The notes below the pieces were generated by a model that had not been told where the DNA came from, did not search any database, and was given only the letters and a program-made list of their open reading frames with translations. 64,000 nucleotides of DNA from Marinifilum breve (lineage in GTDB: Bacteria > Bacteroidota > Bacteroidia > Bacteroidales > Marinifilaceae), in NCBI RefSeq assembly GCF_003202155.1, contig NZ_QFLI01000007.1, positions 1 through 64,000 on the forward strand. Direction: 5' to 3'. Below are positions 23,153 through 33,700 of the stretch, in pieces. The position numbers and the translations under genes were made by a program. Numbering within the stretch: the stretch's first letter is position 1; every line of letters begins with the position of its first letter.

Positions 23153-25561
23153 ATGCATCAAACTCTTTATAGATCAGTTGTTTTCTTTATTCTTCTGATC
23201 CCTTTTTATAGTATTGCTCAAAACACCAGTAAAATAACAGGTAAAGTAACCGATACCGAAAACAATCCCATTAAGGGGGCTCACGTAAAAATAGTTGAAA
23301 CAAATATTGCAACCAGCACAAATAAGAATGGAAGTTTTGAGTTAGCAATTGATTTTGATAAAAACTTCACGTTAAAGGTTTCACATGTCTCTTTTCAGGA
23401 TTATGAATTGCCAATCCGACTTAAAAAATCAGAAAATAAGACATTAAATATCAAGTTAAAATTAAAAGAGCAGGAAATTTCTGAAGTTACTGTTGAAACA
23501 GATAAGATCATTAGGGATAAAAACATTTCAATTGATAAAAAGCATTTGAAACAAATTCCTGTTAGCAGTAGTGGAGCTGTTGAACAGATTATAAAAACAC
23601 TACCAGGGGTAAGTTCCAATAATGAATTGAGTTCACAATATTCGGTCAGAGGGGGGAATTTCGATGAAAATTTGGTTTATATCAACGAAATAGAAATTTA
23701 CAGACCCAATTTAATTCGTTCTGGTCAACAGGAAGGCTTAAGTGTAATCAATCCTGATTTGGTTTCATCAGTTCAATTCTCATCTGGTGGTTTTGATGCC
23801 AAATACGGTGACAAACTATCTTCTGTTCTTGATATCAAGTACAAAACTCCAACTGAATTTGAAGCTTCAGCCGAGTTGAGTTTAATGGGAGCATCTACAC
23901 ATTTTGCCAATGCATCGAAAAATGGAAAATTATCATACATGGCTGGATTGAGGTATAAAACCAATCGTTACTTGTTAAATTCTTTGGATACTAAAGGTGA
24001 ATATGAACCTAATTACACCGATTTTCAAGCGCTAGTTAACTACAAATTCAATTCGGCATTTAGCATGCACATTTGGACTAGTTTTAGTCAAAACAAATAC
24101 AATTTTGAACCTGAAAACAGGAGTACATCATTTGGAACCATTAGTGATGCATTAAATCTTGACATTTATTTTGATGGCAACGAAAAAGATGAATTCAATT
24201 CGAACATTCAGGCAGTAACGTTTAAGTATCATCCCAATTCTAATTCTTTCATTCGATTAATCGGTAGCAGATACGAAAGTATAGAAGAAGAGAAGTATGA
24301 TATTATGGGACAATACTATCTGAGTGACTTATTTGTATCGCAAGGAGGATCTCAATCAGAAAGTGTTGAAAACTTGGGGATCGGAACTTTTATTGATCAT
24401 GCCAGAAACAAACTCGATCAGGAGGTTTATAATATGGACATCAAAGGAGATCACTCTTTTAATGATTTATTCCTACAATGGGGAGTTGGGATTAAAAAAG
24501 AAGATATTACCAATCAAATTAATGAATGGCAATATCAAGATTCTGCTGGCTATTCAGTTCCTGTATCTGACAGTGAAGTTTTGTTGGCTTACAATCGCAA
24601 TGCTAATAATAAAATTAATTCCAAGCATTACAAATCATTTGTGCAGACAACTCAAATTTTGGAAACTACAAAGGGAGAACTACAGCTTACAGGCGGACTT
24701 CGTTACCATTACTGGGATTACAATAGTAAAGGATATTTTTCGCCTAGAGGATCCATTCACTATATCCCAATCTGGGAAAATAAAGTAAAATTTAAACTAT
24801 CTGCAGGTCTTTATCAGCAAATTCCATCGTATCGAGAAATGTTAATGATTGATGGAAACATTAGTCCTAATGTAAATATCCAAAAGGCAATTCACTATGT
24901 TTTAGGTCAAGAATATTACTTTAAAGCATGGAATCGTCCTTTTAAATTTTCAAGCGAATTGTACTACAAAGATCTTCTTTCTGTGACTCCTTATGACATA
25001 GAAAATGTTCGAATTCGATATTATGGCGATCAAAAGGCAGAAGGATACACAACAGGATTGGATTTGAGAATTAATGGCGAATTTGTTCCTGGAACAGAAT
25101 CTTGGGCCAGTTTATCCATCATGAAAACGGAGGAAAATATAAAAGGAGATGAAAAGTCATTTATTCCACGCCCTACCGATCAAAGATTTAATTTCTCCAT
25201 GTTCTTCCAGGATTATTTACCAAACAATCCCTCTTACAAAATGCATCTTGCTTTATTCTATGCAGGCAAACTTCCTGTTTGGACTCCTAAAAGAGGTAAA
25301 AATGGTGGAAACTTTAGAATGCCAAACTATCGCAGAATTGATTTAGGTTTCTCGAAAGTCTTAGTAGATAAAAAATCAATAAACAAAGGTTTGCTTCGTC
25401 ATTTTAAATCCATGTGGATTGGCTTAGAGGTATTTAATGTTTTAGATATCAACAACACGGTTTCCTACCTTTGGATTAATGATATTTCGGGAAATCAATA
25501 TGCTATTCCGAATTATCTTACAGGACGTAAATTGAATGTAAAACTGAGTGCGAAATTCTAA
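23153..25561 (+). CDS. TonB-dependent receptor with CarboxypepD_reg-like domain
   Basis: An 802-residue outer-membrane protein. I choose the ATG at 23153 because the signal peptide (MHQTLYRSVVFFILLIPFYS) begins there; an upstream TTG adds six residues without signal character. After a CarboxypepD_reg-like domain (about 28-110) comes the plug (about 125-235, IKTLPGVSSNN, YSVRGGNFDENLVYIN) and a beta-barrel ending in an aromatic strand. The substrate is unknown. A BatA-type membrane protein gene follows after 62 bp, possibly in the same transcript. Confidence 0.88.
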   Translation: MHQTLYRSVVFFILLIPFYSIAQNTSKITGKVTDTENNPIKGAHVKIVETNIATSTNKNGSFELAIDFDKNFTLKVSHVSFQDYELPIRLKKSENKTLNIKLKLKEQEISEVTVETDKIIRDKNISIDKKHLKQIPVSSSGAVEQIIKTLPGVSSNNELSSQYSVRGGNFDENLVYINEIEIYRPNLIRSGQQEGLSVINPDLVSSVQFSSGGFDAKYGDKLSSVLDIKYKTPTEFEASAELSLMGASTHFANASKNGKLSYMAGLRYKTNRYLLNSLDTKGEYEPNYTDFQALVNYKFNSAFSMHIWTSFSQNKYNFEPENRSTSFGTISDALNLDIYFDGNEKDEFNSNIQAVTFKYHPNSNSFIRLIGSRYESIEEEKYDIMGQYYLSDLFVSQGGSQSESVENLGIGTFIDHARNKLDQEVYNMDIKGDHSFNDLFLQWGVGIKKEDITNQINEWQYQDSAGYSVPVSDSEVLLAYNRNANNKINSKHYKSFVQTTQILETTKGELQLTGGLRYHYWDYNSKGYFSPRGSIHYIPIWENKVKFKLSAGLYQQIPSYREMLMIDGNISPNVNIQKAIHYVLGQEYYFKAWNRPFKFSSELYYKDLLSVTPYDIENVRIRYYGDQKAEGYTTGLDLRINGEFVPGTESWASLSIMKTEENIKGDEKSFIPRPTDQRFNFSMFFQDYLPNNPSYKMHLALFYAGKLPVWTPKRGKNGGNFRMPNYRRIDLGFSKVLVDKKSINKGLLRHFKSMWIGLEVFNVLDINNTVSYLWINDISGNQYAIPNYLTGRKLNVKLSAKF

Positions 25562-25623
25562 TGAAATCCTTTAATCCAAACTAGTTTTTAGCTATTTTGC
25601 CAGTACTTTTAAGCTAAGTAAAT

Positions 25624-27663
25624 ATGTCGTTACAGTTTTTGCATCCAAATTATCTTTGGTTTCTTTTTATATTACTGATTCCAATCATTATACATCTTTT
25701 CAATTTTAAGCGTTACAAAAAAATCTTTTTTAGTAATCTTCGCTTTCTACAAAATTTAAATACGGAGAATAAAAGAAAATCAAAACTTAAAAACTTACTT
25801 GTTTTGTTGCTAAGAATGCTGGCTTTGGCTTGTATTGTTATTGCATTTGCGCAACCTTACCTTCCTATCTCAGGAGAAAAACTATCTAATAAAGGCAACG
25901 AATTAATTAATATTTACATTGATAATTCGTTTAGCATGAATGGCAAAACCGAAAAAGGAAACGCTCTGGAAGTTGCCAAAAATCAGGCCTTCGAATTGGT
26001 TAAATCATTACCTGATTATGCCAAAATCAGAATTTATAGCAACGATATACAGCACTACTCTACCAGTTTAAATAAAAATCAAGCCATTGCTAGAATACAA
26101 GAGATAAATCCTTCTCCGAATTCATTACAGCTATCCAAAACACTCAGTAATATTCGTCTAGATTCTCCTCTTGATAAATCACAAGTATACATACTATCCG
26201 ATTTTCAAAATTCTCAAGCTGATTTGGAAAAATTACAACAAGACAGTCTTTTAAATATTGATTTTGTTCATTTCCAGTTGCAAGCAACAAACAACCTGGT
26301 ACTTGATTCATGTTGGTTTGAAAAACCAATACATTTTACTGGTCCTCAAAAAGAATTATCCGTTAAAATTTCTAATCATTCCAATAAAGATTTAAAACAA
26401 ATTCCGATTCAGCTAACAATAAATGATAGTTTGAAAACGGTAGGAAGTATGGATATCAATAAAAACTCATCCGAAATTACCCAATTACGCTATAACGATA
26501 GGCAATCAGGATTAGTACAAGCCAAACTAAGCATTGAAGATTACCCAATTACTTACGACAATAGTTTGTACTTTTCTTACAAAACCAATAATGTAAATCA
26601 TATTTTATCCATCAATCAGAATAAGAAAAATCAATACATTAACAAACTATATGCTTCAGATAAAAACTTTGAGATTAAGAACATCAACAAGACCCAATTG
26701 CACAATGAAACTTTTAATGAATTTCAGCTAATTATTTTAAATGAAATTGAGGATCTTGAAAGTGGTTTTAAACAAAGCTTACAAACGTATTTGCAAAACG
26801 GTGGGAATCTTCTTTTTATCCCAAATGAGCAAATTGAATCAAGTGTGAACCTGTTCTTATCTGATGTTTTGGCTCCAAATTATTTAGAAATCGACTCTAC
26901 CCAACAACGGATTTCAAAAATTGAAACCAAAGCAAACCTTTATCAGGATGTTTTTCAAGATTTAAAAGATAACGCACGTTTGCCTGACATTTATAAATTC
27001 TACAAACTATCAGCACCAAATAATCCAAGCTTAGAATCCATTTGGCTAACTGCAGGCTCAGAAAAATTATTTACAAGAATTCGATATGGAAAAGGTCAGC
27101 TATTCCAATTGAGTATGAATTTAAATGGTGATTGGACAAACCTGATTACACACCCAATCTTAATTCCAACTTTAATCAATTTGAGTAAAACAAGCACAAA
27201 CTCTAGTAAAATATATCATCAGATTGGAAAAAAGAATACAATTGAACTAACAAGCTCTTCTAACTCAAATAATGAAGAGCAGTTTCATATCAAAAATGAT
27301 CAAATTGGCATTGATATCATTCCACTAAGAATAAACAGTTTCAACCATTCAACACAGCTTAGAGTTGTTGATCAATTAAGGATTTCAGAAAATTATGTAG
27401 TTACACTAAATGACTCTATTCTTCAAACTTGTTCGTTCAATTATCCAAGGCTTGAATCGGAACATTCATATTACGAAAAACAAGAAATTGAAAATAAAAT
27501 TAAGGCTATAGATGAGAACTATTCTGTAATTTCTTCTGAAAAAATGAAACTATCTGAGCTTAATAACGAAAAAAGAGATGGAAGACAGTTTTGGAGAATA
27601 TTTATATTGTTGGCTTTATCATTCTTTTTAATAGAAGGAATTCTTAAATCAAGAACAACATAA
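25624..27663 (+). CDS. BatA-type membrane protein with VWA-like domain
   Basis: A 679-residue inner-membrane protein. The N-terminal BatA double-span region (about 1-85, FLHPNYLWFLFILLIPIIIH) is followed by a von Willebrand A-like domain with metal-site motif IDNSFSMNG (about 95-240), a long periplasmic region and a C-terminal membrane helix (about 658-675). Such proteins often accompany Bat aerotolerance genes and MoxR ATPases, but none is seen here, so the partner is unknown. Confidence 0.85.
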   Translation: MSLQFLHPNYLWFLFILLIPIIIHLFNFKRYKKIFFSNLRFLQNLNTENKRKSKLKNLLVLLLRMLALACIVIAFAQPYLPISGEKLSNKGNELINIYIDNSFSMNGKTEKGNALEVAKNQAFELVKSLPDYAKIRIYSNDIQHYSTSLNKNQAIARIQEINPSPNSLQLSKTLSNIRLDSPLDKSQVYILSDFQNSQADLEKLQQDSLLNIDFVHFQLQATNNLVLDSCWFEKPIHFTGPQKELSVKISNHSNKDLKQIPIQLTINDSLKTVGSMDINKNSSEITQLRYNDRQSGLVQAKLSIEDYPITYDNSLYFSYKTNNVNHILSINQNKKNQYINKLYASDKNFEIKNINKTQLHNETFNEFQLIILNEIEDLESGFKQSLQTYLQNGGNLLFIPNEQIESSVNLFLSDVLAPNYLEIDSTQQRISKIETKANLYQDVFQDLKDNARLPDIYKFYKLSAPNNPSLESIWLTAGSEKLFTRIRYGKGQLFQLSMNLNGDWTNLITHPILIPTLINLSKTSTNSSKIYHQIGKKNTIELTSSSNSNNEEQFHIKNDQIGIDIIPLRINSFNHSTQLRVVDQLRISENYVVTLNDSILQTCSFNYPRLESEHSYYEKQEIENKIKAIDENYSVISSEKMKLSELNNEKRDGRQFWRIFILLALSFFLIEGILKSRTT

Positions 27664-27742
27664 GGACATAAATATTAATCCTCCATAAAACCTCTACTTG
27701 AGTTTTTTAGATTACATCATCTTAACATATACCCAATTTCAC

Positions 27743-29254
27743 ATGATCAAACTAAAAACCACAACTGAAATCAGACAATTAAAAAAAATACACAGCATTG
27801 CTGGTATTGGCTATTGGGTATATAATTATTCAACTAAAGATTTTTGGTGGTCTGAAGTGACTCACTCAATCCTAGGATATCAGACTGGAAATGTTATTCC
27901 TACCAGAGATATTCTAAAAAAACATATTCACCCGGAAGACCTTGTGTTTTTTGAAGAATCACTTAAACAGATGCAATTACAGCCAATGGAAATAGAATTC
28001 AGATTCTATAAAAATGGTGAATTAAGGTTAGGAAAAATCACAGGAGAAGTCTACAAAGACGAAGACATCATTGAAGAAGTTCTTTTTCAAGATATTACTG
28101 ACATTAAAATAAAAGAGTTTGAAATTGCGAAAGCATGGAATAAAGCACTCGAGGCTGAGAATCTAAAAAATGCGTTTCTGGCTAACATGAGTCATGAATT
28201 AAGAACACCACTTAACTCAATCATCGGTTTTTCAGAATTACTTGAATCTGGAAACATAACAGAAGATATCCCAAAATTTGCCAGTTCTATTAAAGATTCT
28301 GGCCTTCAACTTTTAAAAATTATTGAAGATCTTCTTAAAGTATCTATGCTGGAAAGTAGAACAGCAAAACCTGTAAAAAGAAATTTTAACCTTCATAACA
28401 TGATGAAGGATGTAAAATTTCTTACAAACAAACTTTTATCAAACAACAAAAAGGATCATTTACAATTAAATTTTCCGAATATTGAAACTAATCAGGTTAT
28501 CAAATCCGATCAGAATAAAATAATCGGAATTCTCAGCAACCTACTGCACAATGCTGTTAAATTTACCGAAAATGGCGGCATCACTTGCTCGTATCGCCTT
28601 ATTAATCAAACCATTGAATTTACAGTGAGTGATACAGGCAAAGGCATTCCAGTTAAATCCCAATCAAATGTTTTTCAACGTTTTAGACAAGCTGACGAAA
28701 ATGGCATCAACAACTTTGGAGGCACTGGGCTAGGTTTGTATATATCAAGATTAGAAATTGAACTTCTAGGCGGAAAAATATGGATAGCATCAGAAGAAAA
28801 ACTTGGAACAACAGTAAAATTTAGCATTCCTAATGTTATCGATCAAGAGTTGATTAGTGAAACTGATTCGACTGCCAATCTATACAACTGGGAGAATTAT
28901 ACAGTTGTTATAGCAGAAGATCAATTCACCAATTATAAAATACTCGAAGCTTACCTACAGCCAACCAATATTAATATCATTTGGGCTAAAACAGGTAAAG
29001 AAGCCATGACAGCAAGCCTCCAGAATCCGGAGGTAAACCTGATTTTAATGGATATAAACATGCCACATACCAATGGATTAGAGGCAACTAAATTGATCAA
29101 GAAAAAGCGTCCAGACTTAACAATTATAGCTCAAACAGCTTATGCATTAGAGGGTGACAGAGAAAAATCATTAAAGGCTGGTTGTTCGGAACATTTATCA
29201 AAACCATTTAATAAATCTGATTTGCTACTTTGCATGTCCAGATATTTACCCTAA
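27743..29254 (+). CDS. PAS hybrid sensor histidine kinase with receiver domain
   Basis: A 503-residue soluble hybrid kinase. The ATG at 27743 is preferred over an upstream TTG because the PAS homology starts just after it. Order: PAS (about 15-120), HisKA with MSHELRTPLNSIIGF (about 135-200), HATPase with DTGKGI and GTGLGLYI (about 240-360), receiver (about 385-500) with phospho-acceptor Asp in LILMDINMP and Lys in LSKPF. No membrane segment or output domain is present. It is close in layout to the C-terminal part of the frameshifted kinase at 9089-11280. Confidence 0.88.
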   Translation: MIKLKTTTEIRQLKKIHSIAGIGYWVYNYSTKDFWWSEVTHSILGYQTGNVIPTRDILKKHIHPEDLVFFEESLKQMQLQPMEIEFRFYKNGELRLGKITGEVYKDEDIIEEVLFQDITDIKIKEFEIAKAWNKALEAENLKNAFLANMSHELRTPLNSIIGFSELLESGNITEDIPKFASSIKDSGLQLLKIIEDLLKVSMLESRTAKPVKRNFNLHNMMKDVKFLTNKLLSNNKKDHLQLNFPNIETNQVIKSDQNKIIGILSNLLHNAVKFTENGGITCSYRLINQTIEFTVSDTGKGIPVKSQSNVFQRFRQADENGINNFGGTGLGLYISRLEIELLGGKIWIASEEKLGTTVKFSIPNVIDQELISETDSTANLYNWENYTVVIAEDQFTNYKILEAYLQPTNINIIWAKTGKEAMTASLQNPEVNLILMDINMPHTNGLEATKLIKKKRPDLTIIAQTAYALEGDREKSLKAGCSEHLSKPFNKSDLLLCMSRYLP

Positions 29255-29476
29255 AACCTTAATTAGCATCAAATTTATAGAACATTAGCTATAATCATAA
29301 ATACAACAAGAACTAACAATTGCATTTATGATAATAGTCATGATTAATATTTTTTTCGATTTTTTCTGCACTTTTTCTTCCAAAAGCATTGGAAAATCAA
29401 AAAAATAGTTATAAAATTGGCGTACTGAATTTTCAGAATTTAATCCTATTTTAAAAATCTTATAAATGTTCTAGTT

Positions 29477-30706
29477 ATGACAAATACAGCAACAATGACT
29501 GCTCAGGACTATATGGATAAGGAATCTAAGTTTGGAGCACACAACTACCATCCACTTCCAGTAGTATTAGAGCGCGGAGAAGGAGTTTACGTTTGGGATA
29601 CTGACGGAAAGCAATATTTCGATTTCCTATCAGCTTATTCTGCTGTTAATCAAGGACACTGTCACCCAAAAATTATTAATGCATTAGTAGAGCAAGCACA
29701 AAAACTAACCTTAACCTCACGTGCTTTCTACAGCAACAATCTGGGAAAATACGAAGAATTTGTTACCAACTACTTTGGATACGATAAAGTATTGCCAATG
29801 AACACTGGTGCTGAAGCTGACGAAACAGCACTAAAATTAGTTCGTCGTTGGGGTTACGATGTGAAAGGTATTCCAGAAAATGAAGCAAAAATTATTGTTT
29901 GCGATGGTAACTTCCACGGTCGCACCATTACTATCATTTCCATGTCTACCGATCCAGATTCTTACAAAGGATTTGGACCATACACTCCTGGTTTTGTTGT
30001 AATTCCTTACAACGACACAGAAGCTTTAGAGAAAGAATTGAAAGATCCTAACGTATGTGCATTTTTGGTTGAACCAATTCAAGGTGAAGCTGGTGTTTAC
30101 GTTCCTGAGGATGGTTTCTTAAAGAAAGCTTACGATTTGTGTAAAGCAAATAACGTATTGTTTGTTGCAGACGAGGTACAAACTGGTATTGCAAGAACGG
30201 GTAAATTATTGGCTGTTGATCACGAAGGAGTTCGTCCAGACGTATTGATTCTTGGTAAAGCAATTTCTGGTGGTGTTATGCCAGTATCTGCTGTTTTAGC
30301 TGACGATGATGTAATGCTTTGCATCAAGCCTGGTGAACATGGTTCTACTTTTGGTGGTAATCCACTTGCTTGTGAAGTTGCAATGGCTGCTCTTAATGTA
30401 ATTAAAGATGAAAATCTTGCTGAAAATGCAGAAGAAATGGGTAAGATTTTCCGTGAAGAATTGAAATCAGTTAAATCGGATATGATTGAATTGGTTCGTG
30501 GCAAAGGTCTTCTTAATGCAGTTGTTATTAAGCCTAAAGGTGGTAAAACCGCTTGGGATGTTTGTATGCGTTTACGCGACAACGGATTATTGGCTAAGCC
30601 TACTCACGGACACATTATTCGTTTTGCTCCTCCATTGACAATTAACGAAACTCAATTGCGTGAAGCGATTGAAATTATCAAGAAAACAATGGCTGAGTTC
30701 GAGTAA
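29477..30706 (+). CDS. rocD: Ornithine aminotransferase
   Basis: A 409-residue class-III PLP aminotransferase that converts ornithine and 2-oxoglutarate to glutamate semialdehyde and glutamate. Visible motifs are [19 protein letters not shown], the PLP-phosphate loop [18 protein letters not shown] with the PLP Asp, the Schiff-base Lys in [10 protein letters not shown] and the substrate-side [11 protein letters not shown]. Full length. It is a single gene with its own leader (about 220 bp) and a strong terminator. Confidence 0.93.
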   Translation: MTNTATMTAQDYMDKESKFGAHNYHPLPVVLERGEGVYVWDTDGKQYFDFLSAYSAVNQGHCHPKIINALVEQAQKLTLTSRAFYSNNLGKYEEFVTNYFGYDKVLPMNTGAEADETALKLVRRWGYDVKGIPENEAKIIVCDGNFHGRTITIISMSTDPDSYKGFGPYTPGFVVIPYNDTEALEKELKDPNVCAFLVEPIQGEAGVYVPEDGFLKKAYDLCKANNVLFVADEVQTGIARTGKLLAVDHEGVRPDVLILGKAISGGVMPVSAVLADDDVMLCIKPGEHGSTFGGNPLACEVAMAALNVIKDENLAENAEEMGKIFREELKSVKSDMIELVRGKGLLNAVVIKPKGGKTAWDVCMRLRDNGLLAKPTHGHIIRFAPPLTINETQLREAIEIIKKTMAEFE

Positions 30707-30729
30707 ACAGAACTCCATAAAATAAAATT

Positions 30730-30762
30730 AAGGGTGACTCCAAATCGGAATCACCCTTTTTC
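30730..30762. terminator. Terminator between rocD and the giant repeat gene
   Basis: AAGGGTGA pairs with TCACCCTT, extended by a partly paired CTCC/GGAA inner stem, then T-rich sequence. Convergent genes on both sides can use it. Confidence 0.85.
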
Positions 30763-30776
30763 ATTTTTAAACTAAT

Positions 30777-33700
30777 CTATTTTGTAATAACAACTTTTGT
30801 TCGCATCACTTTATCAGGATATTGAATAACTAGGAAATAGATACCTCCCGGAAGATTCTTCAAGTCAAATTCCAATCGGTCTGCATTAAAACTGCGTTTA
30901 ATTTCCTTACTTAATACGATACTGCCCGAAGAATTGAATATTCTCAACAAACCATCATCATTCGATGCTGAAAGCTCAACAAAGAACTCTCCCCTATTAG
31001 GATTAGGATACACCAAAATTCCCTTACCAGCAATTAAATCATCAATTCCGGTGGTAATAAATACTTGTTGTGATTTTTGACTTTCACCACAAGCTTCGTT
31101 CGATACAGTTAATGTTACTACATAACCAGAACCATTGGCATTATCCAATACGAAAGAATGCGAAGGTTCAAATTCACTACTAATAATACCGTCTCCAAAA
31201 TCCCATAAAACGGAAGTTGCATGCTCGCTTAAATTTGTAAAGTGAACCTCATTACGATCTGTTTCGAAAGTAAAATCAGCAACTGGAGGCTCCATTGGAC
31301 TAACTGAAACTGAATTTGAAAACTGATCAGAAAATCCTGCTTTTGTAACCTTAGCACGATATATCCTATTCTCTACAACCTCTGGAGTTACTAATAATTC
31401 TGCATTTTCACCATCCAAATCCTCATAAACATCGTTTAGATCATCGTAAACCTGCCACTGAATGGTACCATCAAATCCTGTCAATATAATGTTGGATTTA
31501 GATCCGTAACAAACCAATTCAGGATTGGCACTTGCCTCGCCTGCCCTATTGGTTTTTGGTTCAGGTATTGTGAACGTACTTGATATTTTTGAATTAATAC
31601 CAGGACCTTCAAATTCCAGTCGCGCACCTTGTACTTCCATATCACTACTCGCAGTTAGATCTGTAAATTTTACAAGACCATCTACAGCCATTTGAGTTAA
31701 TGTACCTCCTAAAATCCATTCCTGAGAATCAGCTTTACGAACCGTAATCATTGTTTCACTATCGGTATCACAAATATTTCTATACTGATCCTGTAAATTT
31801 AATTGAGGCTGTCTTATTAATATTTCACCATTATTTGCAGGCGCTGAAGGTTCTTTCTCGATAACCAGATATTTTGATTTACCATGATGAATTGGCTGCT
31901 CAAATCGGGTTGTATCATACAATCCTGAATAAACATACATTGAATCAACTCCATATTTCTGAAGAACAGAAGTTACCTCCGGATCAAAAGTAATTTGACC
32001 GGGAACAGATTTGTCATATTTACCTTCTAAACTTCGAATACCATAGCGAATGTCAAATATCTTTTCGCGCCAAGTTGTATTTTCCATAAATGTAACCGTA
32101 AACATTTCATCAACATTAGCATTGGCAGCAGGTGTTATTATTGGTGCCGGCGGCCTTACAATATCAAAGCTATCCGAAACTACATTTGGAAGTCCATCAG
32201 AAGTAAATAATAATCTCGCACCAATAACTTCATCTTCGCTGGTAGCACTTAAATTCGTATACTCTACTACTCCTTCCAATGCTGTGATTGTTTTTATTCC
32301 TCCCAAATTCCACAATGCAGAATTATCATTATCAGGATCAGCATATTTATCTACCAAAATCTCTGTACCATTATCGGTTGTACAGTTGTTTTCATACTTA
32401 TCTCGCAATTGTATTTTTGGCTGCTGAACCAAAGTATCTCCATTGTTTTCAGGTCCAATTGGCTGATCTACCAATAACATCTCGGTGGTTACACCATGTC
32501 CTATTTTTTGCTCAACTTTTGCATCGGCATACCCATTAGCAATCACAACAATGGTATCGGTTCTGGCTATATACAAAGTCGAGTCTTTTTCCGGATAGAA
32601 TGTTATCGATCCAGCTTCAATCAAATAAGAGGTATCAACTAAAGTTTCTCCAGCAAAACTGATGGAAGAAATTGAATCTCTCCAGCTTGCATTGTCATTT
32701 GCCTGAATCATAAATTCATTATCAACCGTTGCGTTCTCAGCTGCTACTAGTTCAATGATCGGAACAGGAATCGTAAATAAATTAGAAACCACAGAATCTC
32801 CTGTGAAATAGAATTGCAGATAAGCTGAATCAATAGCAATTTCGCTGGTTGCAATCAAATCTGTAAACAGAACTTTCCCTTCCGAAGATTGAACTTGCAG
32901 CGTTCCGCTTAATTCCCAAGCCTTGTTGTCATACTTTTCAACGCTTACCTGTGTAGAATTATCTGTAGTACAGTCGTTCAAATATTGATCTGCTAATTTC
33001 AGTTCTGGTTGTTGCGCAAACAGTTCTCCGTTCACATCCGGACCAATAGGCTGAGTCAATATCAAAATACTATCGGCAACACCATGCTGAATATCTTGCT
33101 GAACCGTATCGTGAGCAAATCCACGAGATTGAACGATGATTTGGAATGATCCATTCTTTTGCAGGAATTTAGAAGCAGAAGGAATCAATTCCAATTCGCC
33201 TGGCTGAGTAAAATTATAACTCTCCGCTACCAACACACTATCATTAACTGTTACAACGTTAATTCTATTTCTCCAAACAGAATCCTCCGTAAAGGTAATT
33301 TTAAATGGATTATCAACACTTGCATCGACTGCAGCTGTTAATACAGGTGGAGTTGCAACATCAGGAATATCAAATGGATCTGCTGTAACAGCATCAAGTC
33401 CTTCTGAACTAAACTGAATGACAGCTCCTCCAATTGGCTCTGTTGAATAAGCCGATAAATCATCGTAAGTTACAACTCCATTTTCAGCAGTTCTTTCGAC
33501 AGTACCTGCCAAATCCCACTCACCTTCATCACTTCTTGTAGCTTGTATCATTCTGTCACTATCGGAATCACACAAATTCGAATACTGATCGTAGAACTCT
33601 AAAACTGGTTGTTGCTCCAACAAATCTCCATTTGAAGGAGGTGCTAATGGCTGCTGTGTAATCTGCATACTTGTTGCTACACCATGACCAACAGTCTGTT